Source: Symbiodinium natans
Lineage: Eukaryota; Sar; Dinophyceae; Suessiales; Symbiodiniaceae
Direction of reading: 5' to 3'
Assembly (NCBI GenBank): GCA_905221605.1
Contig: CAJNDS010000158.1
Location: 106,999 to 170,998 of the forward strand
Length of the DNA: 64,000 nt
The first letter of the stretch is position 1. Each line of letters opens with the position of its first letter. The notes beneath the pieces are model-generated. The model made no database searches. It had not been told where the DNA came from and saw nothing but the letters and a program-made list of their open reading frames with translations. Below, piece after piece: positions 1 to 13,100 of this stretch. Made by a program: the position numbers and the translations under genes.

Positions 1-240
1 TTGGGGTTTAGGGTTTGGGGTTTAGGGTTTGCGGATTGGGGTTTGGGGTTTAGGGTTTAGGGTTTGGGGTTTAGGGTTTGGGGTTTAGGGTTTAGGGTTT
101 GGGGTTTAGGGTTTGGGGTTGAGGGTTTGGGGTTTGGGGTTTAGGGGTTTTGGGGTTTAGGGGTTTTGGGGTTTGGGGTCTGGGGTTTAGGGTTTGGGGT
201 GTAGGGTTCAGGGTTTGAAATTTCAGGTGCCTAACCCCCT
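1..240 (+). repeat. TTTAGGG / TTTGGGG array at the left end
   Basis: Mixed GGGTTTA and GGGGTTT units, then degenerate copies. Interstitial telomere-like array; the gene chain and similar arrays throughout the window argue against this being a chromosome end. Confidence 0.9.
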
Positions 241-752
241 CAACCAGTAGGTCGGTTGTGTGTCTTCTTACCATGTCGTAATCTTGTGCGTGTTATTTGC
301 GGAAAGAATTTCATGATTTTTTTCCCATATTGCTTTGCTGCATTGCAAAGTGTTGTCAGTATTAGACATTCTGCCATGAGCATGATCATGCTCAGTTTTT
401 TCGAAGTCTAAGTAACATTAGTTTTCGCCTGTTCATCATCGCTCGCCGCTAGTATGCTAGTACAATGTGGATTCTTGCAGTCTGTTCTCCAAACCAGGGC
501 TATTAATTGAAAATGCTGGCTGTCATTTTGGGATGCAGGGATTGGTTTTGGCGGGGCACCCTGAAAACCGACACCCTCGCTCCTGAACTCGACAATGAAC
601 CCCACAACCCACAACCGCAACCCCGGCCTCCCCCCCGCCCGAGTGCCAAAGCACCCTCAACCCACGAACTCCTGCACCCCGAGACCCCAAATTCTACATC
701 CTAAATCCCAAACCCAACCCTTAACCCTCAACCCAAGAAGTGCCCCCAAAGC

Positions 753-823
753 TTTATTTGGGGAAGCGGCAGTCGGTAGTGCTCTTGAAGCATCCGGGTC
801 TGCTGCTTGAGGGCTCCCATCAC
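753..823 (-). CDS. Possible further 3' exon of the channel gene
   Basis: Acceptor CGCCAG|G followed by an open stretch containing MGALKQQTRMLQEHYRLPLP, which looks like a coiled coil. Its phase does not fit the preferred GT donor of exon 24, so either that donor or this exon is wrong. The 3' end and stop codon are not determined. Confidence 0.4.
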
Positions 824-1128
824 CTGGCGTGGGACTCAGCCACACGCACCACTTTTATGCTCTTTCACACGCATACCCTAATCACGAAACCCGAAACCCT
901 TAAACACCCAAAATTGTCAAGCTCCGGGTTATAATGATTCGTTCCAGTCCCACAGGCCCTTCCCCCCCCCCCCCCCTCTCCCCCACGCGCACCCACCAAA
1001 AAACGCCTCAAAAACAAAACCCTTCGGGTTTGGGGTTTAGGGTTTGATCTTGTGACTTTGAGCCCTGCCAAGACCCGAAAAAACCTGCCTCCTGCTGAAT
1101 GAGCTTCTGTATTTGCATTGTCTTGTAC

Positions 1129-1177
1129 CTTGGATCGAGCCGCCCCATCGATCACGAAAGGGCTTCTTCAGGACCTT
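1129..1177 (-). CDS. Channel exon 24 (C-terminal tail)
   Basis: Acceptor TCCAG|A, donor AAG|GTACAA. Reads KVLKKPFRDRWGGSIQ. Family similarity is weak here; placement rests on phase and splice sites. Confidence 0.65.
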
Positions 1178-4100
1178 CTGGAGGGGCCCTAAACCCTAAA
1201 CCCTAAACCCTAAACCCCAAACCCGAAACGACCCTAATAGTAAACCTGGGGATTGGTCTTTAGGCCTCAGGGTGTCAATGAAGGTTCTTCGGGTAGTTAT
1301 ATGTCCCCGAATATGGGCCCCCAATTGGGGAACCCTGACATACCCCTTATGTACCCTGTAAACCCAAGGGCCCATACTTCTGAACCCTGTAAAGAAGGTA
1401 AGGGACCATATTCAGGGACCAAAGAACCTCCCTTGAAAGGTGGGACCGAATAAGAGACAACTTTTGGGCACCTTTTCTATGACCACAGATCCTTACTCCT
1501 AACTGAGAAGTTGAACAACCTGATCCCCCCCCCCTACAATACATAGATGACCCCTTAAACCCTAAACCTTGCCTGCAGGTGCACGGGAACTTCTGAGTAG
1601 TGTTTGTAGGGTCAATGGAAGTTTTTGGTAGGTTCTGATCCTCAACTAGACTACGGAGGGCCAGGAAGTTTAGGGTTTAGGGTTTGTACCTCTACGGCCT
1701 TACCTTAAATTGCGTCCCTCAGTATCCTAGTATCCTCCTAATGGCCCCTAAAAGCGCCTCCCCAAACCCAACTGTAGGGCAACTGACATCAAACTCTCTG
1801 ATGAACCACAAGCCCTAAACCCTGAAGCACCTTAAACCTAAACAACTCAAACTCCGGTAAAACATGGAAAAAGAAAAACTCCCCTAAACCCTAAACCCTA
1901 AACCCTAAACCCTAAACCCTAAACCCTAAACCCTTGTGTCGAGTTGCTTGACTATGGAGTGCATGACGATGGGATCTCTCTTCCGGAAACCTGGCGCTGG
2001 CTCGCCCTTGGTTTCCTGTTTGAAGCGATACTCCTGAACCCTAAACTCTAAACCCTCTGTCAAAGTAAGCCAATCAAAGCGCGCCTCCCAGCTGCGTGCA
2101 GAACTCCAGGTATGGCACGGCGCCCTTGTTGTCCTCAAACCCTAAACCCTACAACCCTAAACCCGAAACCCTAAGCCCTGAAACCCTTTAAACCCTAAAC
2201 CCTAATCCCTAAACCCTAAACCTTGACCCCAAACCCTAAACCTTCGCCCTAAACCCTAGACCCTAATCTATAAGGGTCTACAGGCTTGAGAGCATGTTGG
2301 ATGTGTGGCGTTGCTTTGAGGCCTGAAATTTGGGCCTTCAGGAGTTGGGGTTTAGGCTATCGGGGGTTTCAGGGCTTGGGCCTTAGGGTTTGGGGTTCAG
2401 GGTTGGGGGTTTTGGGGTTCAGGGTTTTAGGGTTTAGGGTTTAGGGTTTAGGTAATAAGGTGTAGGGTTTTGGGGGTTCGGGGAACCGGTGATGGGATGA
2501 GGCGGGAGAGTTGGCCAGAGCTTGTTGGGTTCGAGGTCTTTCGGATTTTGGGATTTCTCACTCAACTCTGAGTTTATGGGGGGGGGGGGGGGGGGGAAGT
2601 TAAACTCTAAACTTTGGGGGTCTAGGGTTCAGGGTTGAGGGATGTTAGGGTTTAGGGTTTAGGGCTACTCCAGCGCATCTCAGCGTCGGAGTCCAAAACG
2701 CTGAAGATGGCCTCGATCTCTTCGCGCCTTCATGCATCCCTGAATGTCCCCCCTTATGCTAACAGTCCTGAATAGGGGTTATAGTACCCGGCCCCCTCTT
2801 TGAATCCAGGGTTTAGGATTTAAGATCTAATTAGGGTTAATCATCGTAGGAATAGCAGCAATGAAACAGAAACGTCAGACTAAGACTAAGAACAGCAACG
2901 GAACGTGGGAATGAAAAGAATGACAGTGCTGGCAATCACAGTAACGAATCAAAGAAGCAAGTACAGCTAACATAGTACGTCCTGTCTACTCCCCTTGTTT
3001 TGTCTGACAGACACACACATACACATGCACACATACCCACACCTACATACATACATGCATGCATACACACATACATACATGCATACATACATACATACAT
3101 ACATATATACATACATACATACATACATATATGCATACATACATGCTTTGGCTTTGGTGTTTAAGGGGAAAGTATTTACGCAAGGGGCTCAGGCCCTAAA
3201 CCCTAAGCCCGAAACTGCGGACCCTAAATGTGCTGCTGGTGTTCCAGACCATTCGGAGTGTGGATGTCCAAAATTGACGCGGCTTTCATAATAGCTACCT
3301 GGACCCGCAAACTATCCAAAGCAGCCTTTCACACCACCATGCAGGCTACATTCGTAGGCCATTCGTAGCAAATTCGGTGTTCTGGGTAGGGTTTACGGTT
3401 CCCCTCAGGGCTGCCAAAGAGGGGGCGTGATTTAACTTCTGGGCAGTACCTAATTTTTGTTCCTGAATAAACCCAGATAAGATGCATCAACCTCAAATCA
3501 AAGTGGCTGCTTTTTACCTTGCGGGGTACCGTACAGTGCCAACTCTTAGAGGGACCCGCTTACCTTACGACGTTAACTTTGAGCTGGCTAAGTTCTCTAG
3601 GTTTCAAATAAGGAGAATTTATTTTAGGAAGGGGGTGTATCAGAAAAAAATGAAGCACGGCAAGACGGATGAAGGCACCTGTAAACCTAGGGCATCTGCA
3701 GCAACAGACCCTCCGAACATTTCGCACACCTTCAAGCAAGCAAACCCTGCCTGATATCCATAGACTCCATTAACCTCTGGAAGCCGTCCATGCTGTCCTT
3801 AAAGCACTGCATTGGAAGGTTTAGGGTTTAGGGTTTCAGGGTTTAGGGATTAGGGTTTAGGCTTCCTTCTAGTGGGTATCTTGGAGTTGGTTTCGTTGGC
3901 CCTCAGCCCTACACTCTCAACCCTAAACCCTAAACCCTAAACCCTAAACCCTAAGCAGAGGACCACTCCACCTGACTGCTAGCTCGCGGGCCCGGGTGCG
4001 CCTCAATGCTTGCGGCATCACTCATGCCCCAAGTGCCTCAAACCCTAAACCCGGCTGTGGTCCTCTGCTTAGGGTTTAGGGTTTAGGGTTTAGGGTTTAG

Positions 4101-7100
4101 GGTTTAGGGTTTAGGGCTGTTTCTCCCGTCATGCGTTCCGTTTCGTCTCATTGAGCGAATTTTGCAAATGACGACCTTGTCTCCCAACAATGGGGCAAAT
4201 GGTGCGGCCTGCCGGAGCCCTGATTTCAACCCTCCACCCCTCCCACCCCACCACCCAACCCCCCACATACCCCCAAACCTTAAGCCGAAAGTCTAAAGCC
4301 TAGACCCCGACCGTTTCGCATCTTCAAACTCTGCGTGCTCATTGTTTAGGGTTTGGGGTACAAGGTTTCGGGTTATAGGGTTTAGGGTATAAGGTCTAGG
4401 GAGAGCTCTGCAAGGTCTTAAGGAGTGTAAGGAGGGACCCCTAGAACGGACCCGTGATCTTATTGCCCTACATAACCCCTATGTATACCTTATATACACC
4501 CCTAAACAGCCCCTAAGGTCCCCTGTAAGGGTTTAGGGTTGTTTACCTAACTAGCCCCTAGATACACCCCCTCAGGGTCCCTCCTCTAGTCACTTGAAAG
4601 GTCAGGCCGGGTGGCGTATCCTCGGAGGATTTCGTCCAAGGACATCAGGCCATTTTCATCATCATCCAGGAAAGCACAGAGCTTCGCCAGCTCCTGGCTT
4701 ATGTCGGTCAGCGTTAGAGGACATTAAGGTAAACCCTGAGCCCTATAGCCCGAGAAGCCCTGAGCTGTACCCCTCAACCCCATAAGTTAAGTGAAGCTGC
4801 GAGCTCCGCGAAACCCGGAAAACACAAAAAGAAGGCTACCCGAGAATTCACGAAATTCTGCCAGCACACCAAAACGGTGCGAGACCACACATGGAATTCT
4901 TGAACCGCAGCTTCGGTTCTTCGGGGATGTCGAGTGCAGAAATCGTGCTTCGGGGGCCCAGGCTAGGGAACACGCTTTGCGGCACCCTACACCGTAAACA
5001 CTATAGACCGATGAAAGCCTGTTCCAGTCCCCGCAGATTTAGGGTTTAAGTAGGGTTTGGGGTTTAGGGTTTAGGGTGTGGGGTTTAGAGTATATATGGT
5101 TTAGGGTTTAGGGACAAGGGCTAAAGCTCCTCCATGTTCTTCGTTCTCTCGAAGTCTTTGATCTTCAGCTTCTGCGCTTCGTCGTTGTTCTGCGCCTCAG
5201 CCTGCGAGTGCGTGGGCTTCGGGCTCTCTACCTGGGGCCCTGCTTACCTACAGCTTTCTGGGTTATAGCTACTAGTTAAGGGTTATAGCTACTAATTCAG
5301 GGTTCTAGCTACTAATTCAGGGTTATAGCTACGAATTAAGGGTAGGTACTACTAAACTGTAGGGAACTAGTCCCAGGTAGGGTTTGGTAGAGGGTTCAGG
5401 GTTTGTCGCGTGGAGGGCATACATGTAGCCACGCAGGGTTGATCCGGGCCATGAAGGAGGCCCTAACCCTAAGCCTGAACACCCGAACCCTAACCTTGAA
5501 GAGCCGGCCAAAGCAAAAAACACCTGGTTCTTATTCGTAGGGAATGAGGAAACTAGGGCCCTATGTATACCCTTTAAGGGAGCATATAGGGCCCCTCATT
5601 CCCTCGTTCCCTACTAAGAACCAGCCAGAAAACTAAAATCCGAAACCCTAAAACCCCTGATCCCTAAACCCCAACAAACACTAAAATCTAGAAGCCCCTA
5701 AACTCTAAACTCAATAAACCCTAAACCCCCCCTTAAACACGCTCTGGGCCGGGGGACGGCGCGCTCCACGATTACAGCCAAGATGAGATTCCTGAGCACG
5801 TGCAGGGCTTGGGGGCTGAGAATGGTCTAGGGCTAGGGTGGCTTCAGGGCTTGGGATTTAGGAAGGTTTGGGACACAAGATGGCCCTTTATTGTTATTAT
5901 TATTATATTATTATTATTGCTATTATTTTAGCTACTAGTATGTTATGTTTTTGAGGGGAGGGGTGCAGGTTCAGGATCAGGCTCAAGGTTCCCAGCTTGG
6001 TTCAGGGCTTTGGGACGGTATTATTTCTGCGTGCGAGCGTAAACCAGGCAGTGTCGGGTTTAAGGCTTAGGGACTCATAGAGTCCAGGGTTGATAGGGCC
6101 TTAAGGCGATTTCGGGCTTAACTCAAAGTATTGGGTATTTAGGGAATTTCGGAATTTAGGGGATTTAGGGAATTTGGAACATTTAGGCAGTGTAGGGTTC
6201 AAAAACTCGGGCTTAGCATGCCTAGTTTAGAGCTTCGGGTTCAGGGAGTTTAGGGTTAGGGTTTAGGAAATTCCGAGGTGCAGCTGGGCTAGCATCCAGA
6301 ATTGCAAAGCTGAGTGGTGCTTTAAAGCCCTTTGAACATTAGTATGAATAGGTTCCCTTAAAAGGGAAAGAAAGGAAATCTGAAATTATCCCAAAGCACT
6401 ACCCAGAAAGAGACCCTGTACCCTAACCCCTATACCCCAAACTCTACATCCTCAACCCTATTGGAAACCCTAAACCCTAAACCCTAAAACCCTAAACCCT
6501 AAACCCTAAACCCCTAGACCCAGGGCTGAAACAACCCCCTAAACCAAAGTCTCCAAGCCCTGGAGCCTAAAGCCTAAGCCCTAAAGTTTCAGAAAACAGA
6601 GTGGGGACTTTTAGGTCAGGGTTTAAGGTTTAGGGTTTAGGGCCTAGGGCGTAGGGCGTAGGGCTTAGGGTTTAGGGTTTAGGGTTTAGGGTTTAGGGTT
6701 TAGGGTTTAGGGACGGCGACAATCATGGTCGTGGTCACGGCCACGGTCACTGCCATGATGATGATGATCATCATAGTCGTCAAGTTCACGAGTATTACTC
6801 TCGTTGGCGATGTTTGCGCATTTCATCCTATCAAACAACCTGGCTGCTAAAGAGCATTTTGAATATGTTTGTTAAATTGGCCTAAGGGTTGTCATCAGAG
6901 GGTTTTCAATAAGTAGAACATGGAAAACATTTCAAGCATCTTAAATCTTTAAAATGCTTAACATGCTCAAAAAGTGTTTAACATGCTCAATTGGGTTTGG
7001 GACGATTCTTAGATTAACTGGCGTTGCCAACTTAACTCCGGAGGCCTACAGCTTTCTTCGCTTTCGCAGCTTCTTTTGCTCGCTCTAGCTTTTTTTGGCG

Positions 7101-10100
7101 AGCAGCTGCTTTGGCCTGCTCTCCGAGCTCTAGCCTCCTTTTTGCCCTCCTTCTCGTCAAGCAACCCTCCATTCCCGCTGCGAACGCCGGCCTGGGAAAG
7201 ATATGGACATGCGTCCATACATTCTCTGGTCTGCCCATAAGGGACGGGAGGGCTTCAGGGCCTCGACGGGGACGTCCGCCGTGCGCGAGTGTCCGCGCGT
7301 TGCCATGACTGATGCGGAAAGTCCAGCACCAATCCTGTACGGCCTTGAGGTCCTGAGGGGCCTCTAGTATGTGTTCAGATCCTGGTGCTAACCCTGAAAA
7401 CCCTAAACCCTAAACCCTAGTAAGCGTGGGGGAAAAGCGGACCGGGCCTGGGGGCTCGAGGGCTTCGGGTTTTAGCCCCGAAGCCGACCGAAACCTTGAG
7501 AGACAGAACTCCTGTACCCGAAAAGCCTAAATCCCAAGCATCCTACCCAGACGCATAGATGTTTGGTTGGGGTACCCATTCGATGCATATCTGCTTGTAT
7601 ATCACATTGAGCATATGTGTGTGCGAAAAAGCTATGTGAGATTACGTGCGTTATAGAGAAGGTCGGGTTAGGGTTTAGGGTTAGGGCCAGGGTTTCGGGC
7701 GCGTGAATCGTCAAGCGCCCAGGACCAAACTCCTCGTCAGGAACCTCTTGAATAAGCCAACCCTTTCGTCACTGCCCTGCACCCATGTTTCCACTGACTC
7801 AGCAACTAAACACCCTAAACCCTAAACCCTAAACCCTAAACCCCAAACCCTAAACCCTAAACCCTAAACCCTAAACCCTAAACCCTAAACTGGCAAATGT
7901 GTCTGCGACTTAGGCTCATGACGCCCAAAGAGACCTGAGACGTCTCAGCGCCCCCAAGGCTGGGACGCAAACAGGATTAGGGGAGTTGGGGGTTTAGGTT
8001 TTAGGGCTTAAATCGGGGTTGACTTAGGTTTCAGGGGGGGGGGGGGGGGGTTTGGGGGGTTTAGGGGGTTTAGGGGGTTTGGGAGGCTTTGGAGGCTTTG
8101 TGGGTTTGGGGGTTAGGGCGAGGTTGAGGAATAAGAGTCTATGCCCTGCCTACACTGAAAACATGTGTGGCTCCAAAGATCAAAAAACTCCTGCAGCCAT
8201 GTGGTACGGGTGTTGGCGATGGCCGAGGGAGGGGGGGGGGGGTAGGAAGGGTCTAGCGTCTCTAGAGCTTAGGGCTTGGGATTTTCGGTTTGGGGTACGG
8301 GGTCAACCTCCCTGCTCATGCAATCCAAAGAGCGCTCATCAAGATGGCGAAGAGAATTATGGCAGAGGTCGGAAACTCTTTCACCAACGGGACGGAGATC
8401 TCACCTGTGCCGTGCGGACAGAAATGGAACCACCCTAAAAGCTAAACCCTAAGCCCTTAACCCCTAAAACGCCCCTAAACCCTAAACCCTAAACCCTAAA
8501 ACGCCCCAGGGCCGGTGGTAAATTGCAACGTGGGCCTTCTGATCACCAGGCTCTATCCTCAAAATCTGCCCGACAAGTAGGAAAGGTGTGGGGTCAGGGT
8601 TTAGGGCTTAGGTTATGGGGTTTAGGGTTTGGGAGTTTGGGGGGTTAGGGTTTAGGGTTTAGGGTCTAGGGTTTAGGGTTTAGGGTTTAGGGTTTAGGGT
8701 TTAGGGTTTAGGGTTTAGGGTTTAGGGTTTAGGGTTTGGCAGTTTGCGGTTTTGTACGGTTTAGGCCTCCTTCGGGGTCCAAGTTAAGGCTTTAAGGACG
8801 AGACGCCCAAGGCCCACACCTGAACTCCTACATGCTCTTGGGCCTATAGCCCTAAACCCTGCACCCTACTTGGAAGCTCCTTGGACTACTTAATATCCCT
8901 TTGAAACTCGATAAGAATCCCCAGAACCTATCTTACTAACCCTACTTGCTAAAGTCAAAAGAGCTTCCAAGTAAAGGCTCAACTCTAAACCCCTACATGT
9001 AAAACCTTTACTAGACCCGGGAGTAACCTAGGAATAAAAAGGGTGCCCTTTTTGGTTTTAATGGGGTTAGAAGGCAACCCCAACCCTAAAAAAAGACAAA
9101 AGGCCTACAACCGGTCCTAGTTTTTGGCCGCCGAGGGTCCCCAGGCATCGCCTGCCACGATCTGCTGAAAGAGTGTCAGGGAGGCCTGCAGGTTACATGA
9201 TTCAATACTGCCATGGTTATTTTACTGCTACAAGCATTTCTATTGCACTGGCTATGAACTGAATTTTGCTGTATTGATGTTACAATTACTTCCAGTACTA
9301 CGTTCATTCCGGGCTTTAGGGCTTGGGGTTTTGAGGTTTTGGGCGTTTTGGGGTCGGGGTTTTTCGTGCTTTAGGAGCTTTAACGGTTGGGGCTTTAGGG
9401 CATTTAGGTTTTTAAGGCTTAGCGCTTCGGGGGGTCCGAGTGTGTTCGGGCCTCCCAAGTCTCCCCCAAGCCCTACACGCTAAAGACTCTAAACCCCTAC
9501 ACGCCTACATCCCGAACCCCTAAACCCTCAAAGCCTCAACCCCTAAACCCTAAATCTCAAACCCTAAACCCTAAACCCTAAACCCTGAACCCCGAATCCC
9601 CTAAACCCTCGACCCTAAACCCCGAACGTCATCGACCCTGAAGCCCTCTTGGCTAGTGTTTAGGGTTGAGGGCTTAGGGTTTAGGGTTCAAGGGTTTAGG
9701 GTTTAGGGGTGAGTTTAGGGTTTAGGGCTTAGGGCTTAGGATTCAAGGGTTTATATAGGGTTTAGGGGCGAAAGTTTATTTGTACACGGCATGAAACGCC
9801 TGCAGGACGACGAAGCATTTTCTGACCCAAATCGCAAACTCTCTAAACTCCAAACTCGAACCCCCAACCCTACACCCCAAACCCTCAACCTGCAAACCCA
9901 CCTGAGGGGAGATCGGGTTGGAGGGTGTTAGGATTTGGGCTTGAGGAGTTCATCTTACACTAGGAGAGTAGGATACCCTTACAAGTAACTTGCATGATCG
10001 AATTCGGGACAAGCATAATTAGGATCCCCCCCCCCCCCCAGAAGTCCCAAAGGCCTGAACGGACCCCAAGCCCCTTTGTTGTCCTAAACCCTAAACCCTG

Positions 10101-13100
10101 AACCCTGAACCCTAAACCCTAAACCCTAAACCCTAAACCCTAAACCCTAAACCCTAAACCCTAACCCCTAACCCCTAACCCCTAACCCCCGGACAGCCCA
10201 CCATCTGCTGTCTCAGTGGCAGCGAAGACCGACTTGAATCCGTCGCCGCAATGCTCGCAGGGATAGAGCTTCTTGTAGTCGATGGTGGAATTCACCTGTT
10301 TGAAGTTTAGGGTTTAAGGTTTAGGGTTTGAAGTTTAGGGTTTAGGGTTTGGGGTTTAGGTTTTTGTTGTAGCTGCCTTGGTAGCCCAGTAACCAGTGCA
10401 ATAAAGGTACTCTTTTTTGGGGTTGGTTGTTGCTGAAGAACCTGAATTCCTGGGGCATTTTCTAACTTTCGAGGGTGCGCCTATAAACGCTACTTCGTCG
10501 AATATTGGGTCCTGAAGAAATGAATTACACTGAGGGTGCCCTTCTTTGGGTTGGTTGCTTTAGAATGGAGTTTTGAACCCACAAAAGAGAAAAAGGGTAC
10601 CAGTGGGCCACTAAGTAAGGAAGCTTCCTCCCAAACCAAACAAGTTGGCGGCCGTCAAGCCCACCAAAAAGTCGCCTAAACCCGAAAACCCTAAGCCAAA
10701 CACTAAATCCCAAGCCCTAAGCGCTTAGGGTTTAGGACTACCAAGGTGAAGCCGCGGCACCGGATGGAGAAGCTCCACGGCGATGATGGCCCAAACTACG
10801 ATGGCCTGGGGTCTCAGTTTCGGGCTCTCTAGGGCTCAGCGCTTAGGGGTTCAGGCATCGAGCCCTATACCCTAAACCCAAACCCTAAACCCTAAACCCT
10901 AAACCCTAAACCCTAAACCCTAAACCCTAAACCCTAAACCCTAAACCCTAAACCCTGAAGTGAAGTCTTTTCGCACTTAGTCGGAGCCTTCCCACAAGCT
11001 TCCGGGTGCATTCATGGAGCCTTACCATACCTTCCTTTCTGGGATCTTTCCGACCTAAACCCTAAACCCTAAATCCTAAACCCTAAATCCTAAACCTTTA
11101 AGTCCTAAACCCTAAAGAGCTCTAACACCCCTGCAACCCCAAAGCCTTTCCAGGCTTTCCGAGAGCCCTCCTTACCTGACACCAGCTCGAGGGCTGGTTT
11201 CGGCTGCTAAAGGTGAGAAGATTAATTACGAACTACCCGAGTGTGTGAGCCTTAGTAAGAGAGGAGTTCCCATAAAATAAGTTCTTGTGTCGTAGTGTAT
11301 GTTCATTATATATATATATATATATTGGTACGTATATTCTCTATTAAAACCATTATGGGGGGAGTAGCGGGGTTCGTGGCTTTAGGCAGGGTTTAAGGCT
11401 TGACAGCCTCACCCTAGGGGTTAGGGTTTGGGTTTAGGGAACCCTAACCCCTAAACCCTATGCGCTTGAAATGTCTAAGCCCATGACAGCCATCAGTATG
11501 ACGGAGCCGAAGATGATGGCCTCCGCGACATAAACTGCCATGCGACCCCTGCATGCCAAACACTCAGCCACTAAGATGTCTACACTCTACCCTTAGCCCT
11601 AAGCCGTGCCAGGTGCCAGAAGGCGAGAGACCACACGCTGCAAGCCACACACCCTAAACCCTAAACCCTAAATCCTACACCCACAAAGGTAGGAAGGGCA
11701 TTCTAGGTTCAGCAACCTAGATCAAAAAAGGTGCCCTTTCTTGTTTCAAGAAAGAGGTTTAGAAGGGAACCTACACCCCCAAAAAAGGAATAAGGGCACT
11801 ACTCAGCATCCTACTACCAATTGCTGAAAAAAACACAACCCAAAAAACACTCTTCCTTATAAGGGTAACATAGGGATTGTTGCTTTTTTTGTTTAATGTT
11901 TTGGGGGGTTCTTAAGCAAATAGCGGCCTAGCATGAGGTTTGGCAGCGCTTAGGATGGCCCCGATTTGCCAAACACCAAGCGCTTCATATGAAGCCGTCG
12001 GCCCAAGCGCCTCCACCAATGGCCCCTGAACCCTAAACCCTAAACCCTATAAGCCCTAAGCCCTAAACCCTAAACCCTACACCCTAAACCCTATATAAAC
12101 CCTAAACCCTAAACCTTAAACCCTAAACCCTAAACGCTGCGCCCGGACGTCTTGCCGCGGAGGATCTCTGAGCAGACTAGGAAAAGTTGCATTTTACTCG
12201 GTATTTACAGTACTTCCGGCACTTACGCAGGCTTAGAAAGCGTCATTTTCCAGGTTCGCGTTCTCTGAAAAAACGCGAACTTGCATAGAGGCAGTCCATG
12301 TGGTTTTTTTTGGGGTTTAGTGTAAGCCGTTGTGAGCCCTCAACCCTACACCCCAAACCCTAAACCCTCCACTCCTCAAACACCAGACCCTGATCCCCAA
12401 ACCCCAATCTTTAGGGTGTTTGGGGTTTAGCCGGGGTTTAGGGTTTAGGTTTGCGGTTTGCGGTTTAGGGCCGAACCCACCAAACCCTAGGACACCAAAC
12501 CCCAAAGGCTGGAAAGAACAAATTTTCCACGCAGCGGGCACCGATCCTCTGTAGAGATCCTAGCCTCGACCGCCACGACGAAGTGAACAATAGAGGTCCT
12601 GGTATTCTTCACGGAGCGCCTCCGGCAGCTCGCGGAACCCCAGTGGGAACTTCTTGCCGTCCTTGGCAGTGTGGTACCAGCACCTGCGGCCTTCGCCGTC
12701 CGGCGCTTTCTTAAAGAAACCCCCCGCACATCAGAGTCAACACCCCCGCATGGGGGGGGCCGCTGCGCAGCAAGTGCGGTGTCAACGCGGTGGAACACTT
12801 GGAGCATCTGCCACATCTCGTTGGCCGAGGCTCAATGGGGCGGAGGGCCAAACCCTAAACCCTAAACCCTAAAGCCTAAACCCCAAACCCTAAACCCTGG
12901 CCCTGGGCCTTAACGGAGGAGTAGAGGCCCGTGATGAGCCTGTGGCGCATTCAGGGACTTAGGAAGGTTTAGGGTTTAGGGTTTGGGGTTTTAAGGATTA
13001 GGGTTTAGGATTTGGTGGAGTATTCAGGGTGTGGTATGTCATATTCCAGGTCTTTTTCAGGGTTACTGGGCACATAACTGGGGATGCTCCCGAGGGGTTT

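Noticed and set aside
1-240. Window start as a chromosome telomere
   Set aside because: Arrays of the same kind occur throughout the window, mixed with TTTGGGG variants and in both orientations; nothing distinguishes this one as terminal.
3238-3293. Minus-strand piece VAIMKAASILDIHTPNGLEH after CCAG|G
   Set aside because: Sits between exons 20 and 21, whose two-plus-one base phase fits exactly without it.
4114-4226. Minus-strand open piece with an AG|G acceptor (LRQAAPFAPLLGDKVVICKI)
   Set aside because: Falls between exons 19 and 20; including it would break the EF-hand pair. Kept out, though it shows that GC-rich open pieces with splice-like edges also arise without belonging to this gene.
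6721-6840. Open pieces on both strands, His/Asp-rich on minus and hydrophobic on plus
   Set aside because: Low-complexity GATGAT/CATCAT composition explains both readings; position does not fit the channel chain.
7009-7238. Lys/Ala/Glu-rich minus-strand frame resembling a post-S6 helix
   Set aside because: Its position between exons 16 and 17 would split S6 itself; exon 18 supplies the post-S6 helix in the right place.
12560-12722. Minus-strand open piece containing YHTAKDGKKFPLGFRELPEA, protein-like
   Set aside because: It lies between channel exons 10 and 11, which already join in frame with the correct family spacing. It may be a captured fragment or another gene's exon, so it is not listed as part of the channel.
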